This document shows, piece after piece, positions 21,797 through 31,155 of a DNA stretch of 64,000 nt. The first letter of the stretch is position 1, and every line of letters starts with the position of its first letter. The notes beneath the pieces are model-generated. The model was not told the DNA's origin. It worked only from the letters and a program-made list of their open reading frames with translations, and searched no databases. Source of the DNA: [Clostridium] asparagiforme DSM 15981 (GTDB lineage: Bacteria > Bacillota > Clostridia > Lachnospirales > Lachnospiraceae); the NCBI GenBank assembly GCA_025149125.1, contig CP102272.1, positions 868,001 through 932,000 on the forward strand, written 5' to 3'. Position numbers and translations under genes: made by a program.

Positions 21797-23656
21797 TTGG
21801 ATAAAAAGCAAACCAGGAAATACACCATCGGCTTCTCGCGCATGGAGAAGAAATACGAGTGGAAGGACCATGTGATTTTCATGGGGCTTCTGCTGGCTCT
21901 GGCGGTCTGGGTCAACCGGGGAATCGAGATCAAAGGGCTTTATATGGATGACCTCTACTTCTGGTCCTGCTATGGGGAGCAGAGCTTTTGGGAGTACGTG
22001 TTCCCCATGGGCAGCACGCGGTTCCGCTTCCTCTATTACCTGGCCGCCTGGCTGGAGATGGCGGTGGTGCAGAATCACACCGGTCTGTTTGTACCCATCA
22101 ACATCCTGCTCAACGCCGCCCTGTCCTGGATGCTCTACAGCATCGGACGCCGTCTGGCCGCCTCCAAGGGCGTGGGCTTTCTCTGCGGCGCCATGTTCCT
22201 GATCAGCCGCATGGCCTACTACCAGATCGGCCAGGTTTTGGGGCTGATGGAGACCATGGCCCTGTGGATGGCGGTTCTCATTCTCTGGTATCTCTACCGC
22301 TATTTAAATGAGGAGGGACAGCAGCGGCGCTATTTCATCGCCTGCGGCCTGTACTTCGGCGTCTGCTTTGTCCACGAGCGCTACATGGCCTTAATCCCCC
22401 TCTTTCTGCTGGCGCTTCTGCTCAAACGTTCCAGAAAGCTCTGGGAGTGGCTGGCTCCCGTCATTTCCTTTCTGGCGGTCCAGCTGATCCGCGCCCTCAC
22501 CATCGGCTCCGTCCTCCCCGCGGGAACGGGGGGAACCCAGGTGGCGGACACCTTCAGCATTTCCCGGTCCATCCGCTTCGCCTTAAGCCAGGCGGCCTAC
22601 GTGTTCGGGATCAACGCGGGGCCGGAGCATTTAAACGGTCTGCCCTGGTCCGAAAGTCCATGGCTCATTCGGGGGCTGGTGATTCTGGCGGACCTTATGG
22701 TGGCCGCGCTGGTGGTTGGACTCCTGATCCGGCTTGTAAAGTCCGGGAAGGATGTGCGGCGGTTCCTGCTTAAGAATATCGCGCTGTTTCTTGGGTTCAT
22801 CGCCATGTGCATCGCCAGCTCCAGCGTCACCATCCGGGTGGAAATGCGCTGGGTGTACGTTTCCCTGGCTGCCGCCCTGCTGTTTATGGCCTGGATGTAT
22901 GGCGTGCTGACCGCGGATGTGAAGAAAGAGCTGTATTTAAAACGCTTGTGGCCCTGGGGCGCGGCCTTTGCCTGCTATGTGCTCCTCATGCTTCCGGTGG
23001 AACTGTTCTACCGGGGGTATTACCCCAAATTGTACCTCTGGCCCAACCAGCTGCGCTACAATTCTCTGGCCGGGGAAACCTATGAGAAGTACGGGGACCA
23101 GCTGTTCGGCAAGACCATCTACATCATCGGCGACAGCTATGAGATGAGCGATTTTACCGCAAACACCTTCTTCAAGGTCTTTGACCCGGAGCGGAAGGCA
23201 CAGGGGACACGGGTGGTGCACATTAAGAGCATCCGGGATTTCGGCCTGGTGACGGACAACATGCTGGTGCTGCGGGAGGATCCGGAGAACAATGCGTTCC
23301 AGGACGTGACAGAGTTCGTGCGGGAGCTGAAGCTTAAATCGGAGTACGGTTATTACCGGGACGGCTGGATGGACGAGCACGCGGAGATCAGCGTGATGGC
23401 CGGTTCCACCGGGAGCATTGACCTGGAGATCATGTACCCGGGGCTGCTTCGGGGCGGCGAGACCATCAGCATCACCCGGGAGGGCTGGCCGCCGGACACC
23501 ATGGCGGTGCAGTCCAGCGTGATCCGCACCTCGATTCACGTGGAGCCGTTCCAGACGGTCCGGCTGAGGTTCGACTATAACTTCTATATGCAGGACGCCC
23601 AGGAACAGCGGGGCGTGGACCGGCTGGCCGCCATTGTCAACATCGAAGCCGATTAG
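21797..23656 (+). CDS. Polytopic membrane protein, GT-C-like
   Basis: A 619-residue protein starting at TTG (AAGGAGGCGG 8 nt upstream; the first in-frame ATG is 45 nt later without a ribosome site). About ten membrane helices. The first outside loop has LYMDDLYFWSCYGEQ, the paired aspartates expected of GT-C transferases. A soluble C-terminal domain of about 190 residues follows the last helix. Probable polyprenyl-phosphate-sugar-dependent modification of the exported glycan. Confidence 0.7.
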   Translation: MDKKQTRKYTIGFSRMEKKYEWKDHVIFMGLLLALAVWVNRGIEIKGLYMDDLYFWSCYGEQSFWEYVFPMGSTRFRFLYYLAAWLEMAVVQNHTGLFVPINILLNAALSWMLYSIGRRLAASKGVGFLCGAMFLISRMAYYQIGQVLGLMETMALWMAVLILWYLYRYLNEEGQQRRYFIACGLYFGVCFVHERYMALIPLFLLALLLKRSRKLWEWLAPVISFLAVQLIRALTIGSVLPAGTGGTQVADTFSISRSIRFALSQAAYVFGINAGPEHLNGLPWSESPWLIRGLVILADLMVAALVVGLLIRLVKSGKDVRRFLLKNIALFLGFIAMCIASSSVTIRVEMRWVYVSLAAALLFMAWMYGVLTADVKKELYLKRLWPWGAAFACYVLLMLPVELFYRGYYPKLYLWPNQLRYNSLAGETYEKYGDQLFGKTIYIIGDSYEMSDFTANTFFKVFDPERKAQGTRVVHIKSIRDFGLVTDNMLVLREDPENNAFQDVTEFVRELKLKSEYGYYRDGWMDEHAEISVMAGSTGSIDLEIMYPGLLRGGETISITREGWPPDTMAVQSSVIRTSIHVEPFQTVRLRFDYNFYMQDAQEQRGVDRLAAIVNIEAD

Positions 23657-23675
23657 AGGACGGGAATTACGGATT

Positions 23676-25064
23676 ATGAGACAGAAGAAACAGATTTTAT
23701 ACTGGCTGCTGCCCCTCATGGGCACGGCCTTCGCCCTTTGGTATGTGAAAAGCGCCACGGCGGACGTGGTATATTCCGACTACATCCGCCTGGTCAACAG
23801 CTATCTGCCGGACGTGTGGAATCCGGCAAAGTTCTTTGTGCCCGACGTGCTCACCCGAATCCCCGTCAGCTACCTGGCCCGCATCGTGAACGTGGAGCTG
23901 TTTGGCTTCTCCGTCACCTTCGAGCGGGTATTGGGGGTGCTCAGCCTGGGGCTTTCCGGCGCGGTATTCGGGCTGTACTGCCGGGAGCGCAGGGTGGGCT
24001 TATTGTGGTTCGCAATGCTGTCGGCGGTGATGTTCAGCCTGAACAAATGGGAGATGCTGACAAACGGCAGCGGCTGGGCCCATTTCCTGGCGTTTGCATG
24101 CTTTTATTACCACGAGGTGGTGCTGGACCGGGTCTGGGCCGGAAAGGAGAAAAAACACGACCGAATCAGGCTGTGTATTCTGCCCTGGCTGGTGATCCTG
24201 GGAGCGGCCGGCCCCTACTGCGCCAGCTACGCGGCCACCCTGCTGTTGTCCTACGGCTTCTGTATGGTCCGGGACCATGATAGAAGAGCGGACGGAAAAT
24301 GGGACCGGCGCTACGTCCTCTACGGACTCTGCACCCTGCTGCCCCTGCTGCTGTACATGCTCAGCAATTCCTTTGCGGTCAATGAGCACGCCGGGGCCAC
24401 CGGCCGTTCCCTTGGGCAGATTCTGGCCGATCACCCCGGCTTCCCGGTGCGGTTCCTGCTGAAATCCTTTGCCGGTATCCTGGTGGGCGGTGAGGAATTG
24501 CAGGCGCTTATGGAAAGTGGGACCCTGACGAATTTGGGGGTCTACCTGCTGGGACTGTTTGTGGTTGCAGGTTACCTTCTGGCCCTGTGGCTGAACCTGA
24601 GGCTGAGACTGTACGAGAAAACCGTATTTCCCATGATGCTGCTGGTGTCCGGTGGGATGAACCACGTGCTGATCTTCATTTCCCGGTACATTTTCGAGAA
24701 GGAGGACTATGCCTGGAGCTCCCGCTACGCGCTGCAGTTTCAGGTGGGAATCCTGGGGATTGTGCTGACCTTTGCCCTGGCATTTCCGGCTGTTGCCCAG
24801 GGCAGGAGGGCCTGGCGGGCGGTGATGGCGCTGTTCTGCCTTGCAATCCTGGCCGGAAATGGTTATACTACTTATCGTGAGTTGAAGAAAGCTCCCTACC
24901 GGGAGGAACGGTTTGAGCAGATGGCGCAGCAGGCCGGGGATTTTTCCGGGCTGACGGACGATAAGCTGGCCGGACTGTACGAGTATTACAAGGGCCGGGA
25001 CAAGATTGAGCAGGCGTTTGAGATATTGAAAGAGAACCACCTGAACGTATTTCGGGACAGGTAG
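23676..25064 (+). CDS. Polytopic membrane protein of glycan locus, GT-C-like
   Basis: A 462-residue protein with about ten membrane helices; start at the ATG after the first membrane-helix ribosome region, 20 nt beyond the preceding stop. An early loop contains VVYSDYIRLVNSYLPDVWNP, with an acidic residue and aromatic context like the two preceding proteins. It lacks their large C-terminal domain and ends with a short charged tail. Glucosyltransferase or flippase-associated roles are possible; context favours sugar transfer. Confidence 0.65.
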   Translation: MRQKKQILYWLLPLMGTAFALWYVKSATADVVYSDYIRLVNSYLPDVWNPAKFFVPDVLTRIPVSYLARIVNVELFGFSVTFERVLGVLSLGLSGAVFGLYCRERRVGLLWFAMLSAVMFSLNKWEMLTNGSGWAHFLAFACFYYHEVVLDRVWAGKEKKHDRIRLCILPWLVILGAAGPYCASYAATLLLSYGFCMVRDHDRRADGKWDRRYVLYGLCTLLPLLLYMLSNSFAVNEHAGATGRSLGQILADHPGFPVRFLLKSFAGILVGGEELQALMESGTLTNLGVYLLGLFVVAGYLLALWLNLRLRLYEKTVFPMMLLVSGGMNHVLIFISRYIFEKEDYAWSSRYALQFQVGILGIVLTFALAFPAVAQGRRAWRAVMALFCLAILAGNGYTTYRELKKAPYREERFEQMAQQAGDFSGLTDDKLAGLYEYYKGRDKIEQAFEILKENHLNVFRDR

Positions 25065-25085
25065 AGGATAACGGAGGATAATACT

Positions 25086-25862
25086 ATGAAGGTTGTGATT
25101 TTAGCGGGCGGGCTGGGGACCAGGATTAGCGAAGAGAGCCATTTAAAACCAAAGCCCATGATCGAGATCGGCGGCAGACCCATCATGTGGCATATTATGA
25201 AATATTACTCGGAGTACGGGTTTCATGACTTCGTGATCTGCCTGGGCTACAAGCAGTACGTGGTGAAGGAGTTTTTCGCGGATTATTTCCTGCACACCTC
25301 CGACGTGACCTTTGATCTGGCCCACAACAAGATGGAGGTGCACAACAACTATTCCGAACCCTGGAAGGTGACCCTGGTGGACACCGGGCTCAACACCATG
25401 ACCGGCGGGCGGATAAAGCGGATTCAGCCCTACATCGGGGACGAGCCCTTCCTGCTGACCTACGGCGACGGCGTGAGCACCGTGGACCTGGATAAGCTGG
25501 TGAAATTCCACCGGTCCCACGGCAGGATCGCCACCATCACCACGGTGAACATCGGACAGATGAAAGGCGTGCTGGACATCGCGCCGGACAACACCATTCT
25601 CTCCTTCCGGGAGAAGGAGGACGACGACGGGGCGCTGATCAACGGCGGATTTATGGTGATGAACCCGCAGATTTTCGACTATCTGGAAAATGACGCCACC
25701 GTCTTTGAGAAGGAACCTATGCAGCGGCTGGCCGCGGAGGGGGAGCTGAAGTCCTTCTACCACAGCGGTTTCTGGCAGTGCATGGATACCCAGCGGGAGA
25801 TGAACAAGTTGGAAACATTGTGGCAGTCCGGCAACGCGCCGTGGAAAATCTGGAAGGACTGA
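25086..25862 (+). CDS. rfbF: Glucose-1-phosphate cytidylyltransferase
   Basis: A 258-residue enzyme. ILAGGLGTRISEESHLKPKP at the N-terminus, GGRPIMWHIMKYYSEYG, LTYGDGVSTVDLDKLVKFHR and INGGFMVMNPQIFDYLENDA are typical of RfbF. It makes CDP-glucose from CTP and glucose 1-phosphate, the entry to CDP-3,6-dideoxyhexoses. It is followed by rfbG and rfbH in the standard order. Confidence 0.93.
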   Translation: MKVVILAGGLGTRISEESHLKPKPMIEIGGRPIMWHIMKYYSEYGFHDFVICLGYKQYVVKEFFADYFLHTSDVTFDLAHNKMEVHNNYSEPWKVTLVDTGLNTMTGGRIKRIQPYIGDEPFLLTYGDGVSTVDLDKLVKFHRSHGRIATITTVNIGQMKGVLDIAPDNTILSFREKEDDDGALINGGFMVMNPQIFDYLENDATVFEKEPMQRLAAEGELKSFYHSGFWQCMDTQREMNKLETLWQSGNAPWKIWKD

Positions 25863-25866
25863 GCGT

Positions 25867-26925
25867 ATGAATTGGAATGAATTGGAGAAATTTTATAATG
25901 GAAAGTCCGTGCTGGTTACCGGCCACACGGGTTTCAAAGGCTCCTGGCTGACGCGCATGCTGACGCTGGCCGGAGCCAGGGTCACGGGCTATTCCCTGAA
26001 TCCGCCTACGGACCCCAGCCTCTTTGAGATCGCGGGCTTAGAGGACACCATGGACAGTGTGATCGGGGACGTGCGGGACCTGGCCCGTCTCCAGGAAGTC
26101 TTTGAGCGGGTGCAGCCCCAGGTGGTGTTTCACCTGGCGGCCCAGCCCATTGTGCGGGATTCCTACAAGGACCCGGTGTACACCTATGAGACCAATGTGA
26201 TGGGTACGGTGAACGTGCTGGAGTGCGTGCGCAGGACAATGAGCGTGCAGTCGTTTTTGAACGTCACCACGGATAAGGTGTATGAGAACAGGGAATGGGA
26301 GTACGGTTACCGGGAGTGCGATCCCCTGGACGGCTACGATCCCTACTCCAACAGCAAATCCTGCTCCGAGCTGGTGACCCACAGCTACCAGAAGTCCTTT
26401 TTCCAGGACGGGCGCTGCGCCATCTCCACCTCCCGCGCGGGAAATGTAATCGGCGGCGGCGATTTTGCCAACGACCGGATCATCCCCGACTGCGTGCGGG
26501 CCGCGGGCTGCGGCAGAGAGATCGCGGTGCGCAATCCCCATTCCACCCGGCCTTACCAGCTGGTGTTGGAGCCCCTGGCCGTGTACATGGCCATCGCCAA
26601 ACGTCAGTGGGAGGACAGAAACTTCCAGGGCTATTACAATGTGGGCCCGGACGACAAGGACTGCGTGACCACCGGAACGCTGGTGGATTTATTCTGCACT
26701 GCCTGGGGGCCTGGGGCCGCCTGGGTGGACCAGTACGACGGAGGTCCCCACGAGGCTAATTTCCTGAAGCTGGACTGCTCCAAGATTAAACGCGCTTTAA
26801 ACTGGACGCCCCGGTACGGCGTGAAGGAGGCCATCGAAAAGACCGTGGCCTGGTCAAAGGAGTACCTGGAGGGCGCGGATATGTTGGAAGTGATGGACCG
26901 GCAGATTCGGGAATTTTTCGCGTAG
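25867..26925 (+). CDS. rfbG: CDP-glucose 4,6-dehydratase
   Basis: A 352-residue short-chain dehydrogenase/reductase. The NAD site is TGHTGFKGSWLTRML (residues about 17-31) and the catalytic region is LNVTTDKVYENREW with YDPYSNSKSCSE (Tyr-x3-Lys). HLAAQPIVRDSYKDPVYTYE is characteristic of RfbG. It converts CDP-glucose to CDP-4-keto-6-deoxyglucose. Only 4 bp separate it from rfbF. Confidence 0.93.
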   Translation: MNWNELEKFYNGKSVLVTGHTGFKGSWLTRMLTLAGARVTGYSLNPPTDPSLFEIAGLEDTMDSVIGDVRDLARLQEVFERVQPQVVFHLAAQPIVRDSYKDPVYTYETNVMGTVNVLECVRRTMSVQSFLNVTTDKVYENREWEYGYRECDPLDGYDPYSNSKSCSELVTHSYQKSFFQDGRCAISTSRAGNVIGGGDFANDRIIPDCVRAAGCGREIAVRNPHSTRPYQLVLEPLAVYMAIAKRQWEDRNFQGYYNVGPDDKDCVTTGTLVDLFCTAWGPGAAWVDQYDGGPHEANFLKLDCSKIKRALNWTPRYGVKEAIEKTVAWSKEYLEGADMLEVMDRQIREFFA

Positions 26926-26996
26926 GCGGCCCGCGCATTCCCGGACACTTCCCGGCGGCCCGCGCAACGAATAAAGAATAAGGAGAATCGACCCCA

Positions 26997-28346
26997 ATGT
27001 TTGAAAATAAAACCGAAGCACAAGCAAAAGAGCAGATTTTGGACCTGGTGGCGGAATACTGCGACAAGTTCCACAACCGGAAAAAGCCTTTTGAGGAGGG
27101 CGACCGTATTCCCTACGCGTCCAGAGTCTACGACCACGCGGAGATGGTGAACCTGGTGGACAGCGCCCTGGAGTTCTGGCTGACCTCGGGCCGCTACACC
27201 GACGAGTTCGAGGCCAGGCTGGCCAAATATCTGGGCGTGCGGTACTGTTCCCTGGTGAATTCCGGCTCATCAGCCAACCTGATCGCCTTTATGACCCTGA
27301 CCTCCCCCCTTCTGGGAGAGCGCCGGGTGAAGCGGGGGGACGAGGTCATCACCGTGGCCTGTGGCTTCCCCACCACGGTCAACCCCATGATCCAGTACGG
27401 CGCGGTACCGGTGTTCGTGGACGTGACCATTCCCCAGTACAACATCGACGTGACCATGCTGGAGTCGGCCCGCTCTGAGAAAACCAAGGCTGTGATGATC
27501 GCCCATACCCTGGGCAATCCCTACGACCTGGCCGCCGTGAAGGCATTCTGCGATAAATACAACCTGTGGCTGGTGGAGGACAACTGCGACGCCCTGGGAA
27601 GCCGCTACACCTTGAACGTGGACGGCAAAGAGGTGACAAAGCTCACCGGCACGGTGGGCGACATCGGCACCTCCAGCTTCTACCCGCCCCACCATATGAC
27701 CATGGGCGAGGGCGGCGCGGTGTACACGGACAACCCGCTGCTCAACAAGATCATCCACTCCTTCCGGGACTGGGGCCGGGACTGCGTCTGCCCCTCGGGG
27801 AAGGACAATACCTGCAACCACCGCTTTGACCGCCAGTACGGCGAGCTGCCCCTGGGTTACGACCACAAGTACGTCTACTCCCATTTCGGCTACAATTTAA
27901 AGGCTACGGATCTCCAGGCCGCTATCGGCTGCGCCCAGATTGAGAAGTTTCCCACCTTCGTGGAGCGCCGCCGTCACAACTTCGACCGCCTGAAAGCCGG
28001 TCTGGCCGGGACGGAGGAGAAGCTGATCCTGCCCGAGCCCTGCCCGAATTCCCGGCCCAGCTGGTTCGGATTCCTGATCACCTGCAAGGAGGGCACGGAC
28101 CGCAACCAGGTGGTGCAGTACGTGGAGAGTAAGGGCGTCCAGACCCGGATGCTGTTCGCCGGAAACCTGACCAAGCACCCCTGCTTCGACGAGATGCGGA
28201 CCACAGGCGCGGGTTACCGGGTGGTGGGAAGCCTGGAAAATACGGACCGGATCATGAGCGACACCTTCTGGGTGGGCGTGTATCCGGGAATGACCGACGA
28301 GATGATCGACTATATGGCAAAGACCATCCGGGAAGCGGTTCTGTAG
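26997..28346 (+). CDS. rfbH: CDP-4-dehydro-6-deoxyglucose 3-dehydrase
   Basis: A 449-residue PMP/PLP-fold protein of the E1/RfbH type. The usual PLP lysine is replaced by histidine in FYPPHHMTMGEGGAVYT, as the family requires for dehydration. The 2Fe-2S ligands appear as C-x-C-x7-C in DCVCPSGKDNTC with a further Cys upstream (NCDALGS). With an E3-type reductase it removes the 3-hydroxyl. Neither that reductase nor the final keto-reductase (RfbJ/RfbS/Prt type) is in the window, so the end sugar is unknown. Confidence 0.93.
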   Translation: MFENKTEAQAKEQILDLVAEYCDKFHNRKKPFEEGDRIPYASRVYDHAEMVNLVDSALEFWLTSGRYTDEFEARLAKYLGVRYCSLVNSGSSANLIAFMTLTSPLLGERRVKRGDEVITVACGFPTTVNPMIQYGAVPVFVDVTIPQYNIDVTMLESARSEKTKAVMIAHTLGNPYDLAAVKAFCDKYNLWLVEDNCDALGSRYTLNVDGKEVTKLTGTVGDIGTSSFYPPHHMTMGEGGAVYTDNPLLNKIIHSFRDWGRDCVCPSGKDNTCNHRFDRQYGELPLGYDHKYVYSHFGYNLKATDLQAAIGCAQIEKFPTFVERRRHNFDRLKAGLAGTEEKLILPEPCPNSRPSWFGFLITCKEGTDRNQVVQYVESKGVQTRMLFAGNLTKHPCFDEMRTTGAGYRVVGSLENTDRIMSDTFWVGVYPGMTDEMIDYMAKTIREAVL

Positions 28347-28393
28347 GGGCATAATGTTCCCGGTAATTCCGTTTGACATCAGAGGAGGAAGCC

Positions 28394-29236
28394 ATGGCGG
28401 ACCAGTACGACATGAGCGGCGTGCACAGCGCCAACTTGAAAATATTAAAAGAGGTGGACCGGATCTGCCGCATGTATAAGATCCGATACGGCCTGGATGC
28501 GGGAACCCTGATCGGGGCGGTGCGCCACCACGGGTTCATCCCATGGGACGACGACGCGGATGTGTATTTCACCCGCAGCCAGTACGAGGCCTTCTGCAAG
28601 GTGGCTCCCCGGGAGCTGCCTGAGGGCATGGAGCTTCTGGAGCCGGACAAGCTTAGGGGCGGGAAGGCATTTTACGACTTCACCCCGCGGATCATCTACC
28701 ACAACAGCCGCCGCCACGGGGACACGCCGGAGATGGCCTATTATGAGGGCAGGCTGAACCACCTTTGGGTGGATCTGTTTATCATCGACAAGCTGCCTGC
28801 GGGGAAGTTCGCGGCCGCCATGACCCGGTTTCTCCACAAGGCGGTTTACGGGCTGGCCATGGGCCACCGCTATCATCTGGATTTCAAAAAATACAGCCTG
28901 CCCCACAAGATTTTCGTGGGCGGCCTGGCCGCGGTGGGACGGCTGATCCCAATGAGGGCAATCTTCGCCATGCAGCGGGCCGTGGCCTTAAAGGACCGGC
29001 ACAGCAAGGGAAATCTGCGCTACTACAGCAATTACCAGCCGGATTTCCTGTACGTGACCGTGGAGAAGAACTGGTGCGACCAGGTGGTGGATATGGACTT
29101 CGAGGACACCCGGCTTATGGCCCCGGCGGGCTGGCATGAGATTCTGACGGAGGTGTACGGGGACTACATGACGCCGCCGCCCAAAGAACAGCAGGTGCCC
29201 ACCCACTCCGGCCGGGAGATCGAGGTGTTTGGCTGA
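28394..29236 (+). CDS. LicD-family phosphotransferase
   Basis: A 280-residue protein; start at the ATG 5 nt after AGGAGG. YGLDAGTLIGAVRHHGFIPW followed by DDDADVYFTR is the LicD nucleotidyltransferase-fold active site. LicD proteins transfer phosphocholine or a similar phospho-alcohol from a CDP donor to a glycan. The window's lysin and secreted proteins carry choline-binding-type repeats, so a phosphocholine-decorated surface glycan would fit (inference). Confidence 0.85.
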   Translation: MADQYDMSGVHSANLKILKEVDRICRMYKIRYGLDAGTLIGAVRHHGFIPWDDDADVYFTRSQYEAFCKVAPRELPEGMELLEPDKLRGGKAFYDFTPRIIYHNSRRHGDTPEMAYYEGRLNHLWVDLFIIDKLPAGKFAAAMTRFLHKAVYGLAMGHRYHLDFKKYSLPHKIFVGGLAAVGRLIPMRAIFAMQRAVALKDRHSKGNLRYYSNYQPDFLYVTVEKNWCDQVVDMDFEDTRLMAPAGWHEILTEVYGDYMTPPPKEQQVPTHSGREIEVFG

Positions 29237-29301
29237 GGCGGAAGAGAGAAGGCCGCCGCGCGGGGTGCCATACAGCAGAGGAAAGGATTCAGGACGGTTT
29301 A

Positions 29302-30228
29302 ATGGACAGGAAAGTATCGGTTGTAGTGTCCGTCTACAACGAAGAAAAGGCATTGGAAGAATTTTACAGGGAAACGGGCAAGGTCTTAAATGGACTGGAC
29401 TGGGATTACGAGCTGGTGTTTGTCAACGACGGCAGCGCGGACGGCAGTCTGGCTATTCTGGACAGCCTGGCGGAGCGCGACAGCCGGGTAAAAGTGGTCA
29501 GCTTTTCCCGGAATTTCGGCCACGAGGCGGCCATGATCGCGGGGCTGGATTACAGCAGCGGCGACGCCGTCGTCTGTATGGACGCGGACCTGCAGCATCC
29601 GCCGGAATGTATTCCCCGGATTCTGGAGAAAATGGCCCAGGGCTACGAGGTGATCAGCATGGTGCGCACCAAGAACAAGAGTGCGGGGCTGGTCAAGAAT
29701 ATCACTTCCTCGGGCTTTTACTGGCTGATCAACCACATTTCGGACGTACATTTCGAACCAAACGCCTCGGATTTCTTCGCCGTCAGCCGCCATGTGGTCC
29801 AGGTGTTAAAGGACAATTACCGGGAGAAGGTGCGCTTTCTGCGGGGCTATGTCCAGAACGTGGGCTTTCGCAAAACCACCATCGAGTACGAGGCCCGGGC
29901 CAGGGTAGCGGGGGAGAGCAAGTACAGCCTGAAAAAGCTGTTCATTTTCTCCATCAATACGATCCTATGCTTCTCCAACATGCCGCTGAAGCTGGGCATC
30001 TACGCCGGGATTTTCTCCGCGCTTTTGGGCGTTGCGGTGATCGTCTACACTTTGTTCACCCGACAGGGCGCTCCCAGCGGTTATGCCACCATCGTAGTGC
30101 TGATCTGCTTTATGTTTGCAATGATGTTTGTGATCATCGGCATCATCGGGGAATACATCGCCATTCTGTTTACCGAGCTGAAGGACCGGCCCATCTACAT
30201 CGTGGACCGGACGCGGAATGTGGAGTAA
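29302..30228 (+). CDS. Polyprenyl-phosphate glycosyltransferase, GtrB/DPM1 type
   Basis: A 308-residue GT2 enzyme: VVVSVYNEEKALEEFYRET, FVNDGSADGSLAILD, metal site MDADLQHPPE, then two C-terminal membrane helices (about 228-252 and 262-290). This layout loads a sugar from a nucleotide donor on to polyprenyl phosphate, giving the donor for GT-C transferases such as the three upstream. Last gene before the operon terminator. Confidence 0.88.
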   Translation: MDRKVSVVVSVYNEEKALEEFYRETGKVLNGLDWDYELVFVNDGSADGSLAILDSLAERDSRVKVVSFSRNFGHEAAMIAGLDYSSGDAVVCMDADLQHPPECIPRILEKMAQGYEVISMVRTKNKSAGLVKNITSSGFYWLINHISDVHFEPNASDFFAVSRHVVQVLKDNYREKVRFLRGYVQNVGFRKTTIEYEARARVAGESKYSLKKLFIFSINTILCFSNMPLKLGIYAGIFSALLGVAVIVYTLFTRQGAPSGYATIVVLICFMFAMMFVIIGIIGEYIAILFTELKDRPIYIVDRTRNVE

Positions 30229-30330
30229 GCGGCTCAGACCGTTGCCCTGTGAACCGGTTTAATAGAAATTTAATGATGCGTTGCTTGACATTGGCTGGAA
30301 ACTATGGTAAAAATTTAAGCGTAGGTATGA

Positions 30331-30361
30331 AAAGCAGATAGTTCATCTTTCTGCTTTTTTG
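30331..30361 (+). terminator. Terminator of the polysaccharide operon
   Basis: AAAGCAGA / TCTGCTTT with an 11-nt loop and a run of seven T. Confidence 0.8.
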
Positions 30362-30378
30362 TTCGCAGGAAGATGACA

Positions 30379-30409
30379 ACTTGTCACAAGTGACAGGCTA
30401 TCATAATTT
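30379..30409 (+). promoter_or_regulatory. TetR operator and promoter
   Basis: A perfect 13-bp palindrome ACTTGTCACAAGT (30379-30391) overlaps the -35 TTGTCA (30381-30386), which is 17 nt from TAATTT. It is well placed for autorepression by the adjacent TetR protein. Confidence 0.6.
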
Positions 30410-30456
30410 GTGCGTGATACATTGCCACACACAGGATAAAAGGGGGGACGAAAAAC

Positions 30457-31155
30457 GTGCCGACCCAGCGATTTTTCAATTTAAAAGAGGAGAAGCGACG
30501 CGCCATTGTGAGAGCCGCGGTGCATGAGTTCTCCCGGGTGCCCTACTCCGTTGCTTCCATCAACCAGATTATCAAGGAAGCGGATATTTCCAGGGGAAGT
30601 TTTTACACGTATTTTGAGGATAAGGACGATCTTCTGCAATATCTGGTCAGCGGATTTCGGGAAAAGTGCAGGGAGCGGGTCTACGCCCAGCTGGAGTTAA
30701 AACAGGGCGACCTGTTTGAGACCGTGTGCACGATGATGGAACAGATCATGGACGCGGGAAGCGAGAGCCGGGGGGCGGAGCTGTACCGCAACGCCCTGAC
30801 GGAGCTGAACCCGGTGACCCAGAGCAGGATGATGGGCATCAAGGGGTTTCTGTACGAGGATGAGGTCTACTGCCAGTTTATCCACGGGCTGTATGAGCGG
30901 ATCGATCTCGCCAGGTATCCCATGGGGAGCGAGGCGCAGCTGGCCTGCCTGGTGGAGATCATGCTGGTACTGGTGATCAAGGCTGTTTCCATGTTTTACA
31001 TGGGAGCGGCGGACCGGGAGCGCATCATGGAGGTGACCCGGAGACAGATGTACATATTGAAAAACGGCGCCCTGTCCGGGAGTATGCCGGAGGAATCCCC
31101 GGCCGTCCGTCTGGACAGAAGGCCGGAAAAGAAGGAGATTAGCTATGAGAGATAA
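30457..31155 (+). CDS. TetR/AcrR-family regulator
   Basis: A 232-residue regulator starting at GTG after AAGGGGGGA. Residues about 12-60 form the TetR helix-turn-helix (RRAIVRAAVHEFSRVPYSVA, INQIIKEADISRGSFYTYFE). The rest is a helical ligand domain. Its stop overlaps the start of the first TolC-like gene by 11 bp, so it probably regulates itself and the two genes behind it. The inducer is unknown. Confidence 0.9.
   Translation: MPTQRFFNLKEEKRRAIVRAAVHEFSRVPYSVASINQIIKEADISRGSFYTYFEDKDDLLQYLVSGFREKCRERVYAQLELKQGDLFETVCTMMEQIMDAGSESRGAELYRNALTELNPVTQSRMMGIKGFLYEDEVYCQFIHGLYERIDLARYPMGSEAQLACLVEIMLVLVIKAVSMFYMGAADRERIMEVTRRQMYILKNGALSGSMPEESPAVRLDRRPEKKEISYER

Noticed and set aside
29229..30341. 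A 370-codon frame overlapping the GtrB-like gene
   Set aside because: An alternative phase of a clear GT2 enzyme, with low-complexity G/R/Q content.
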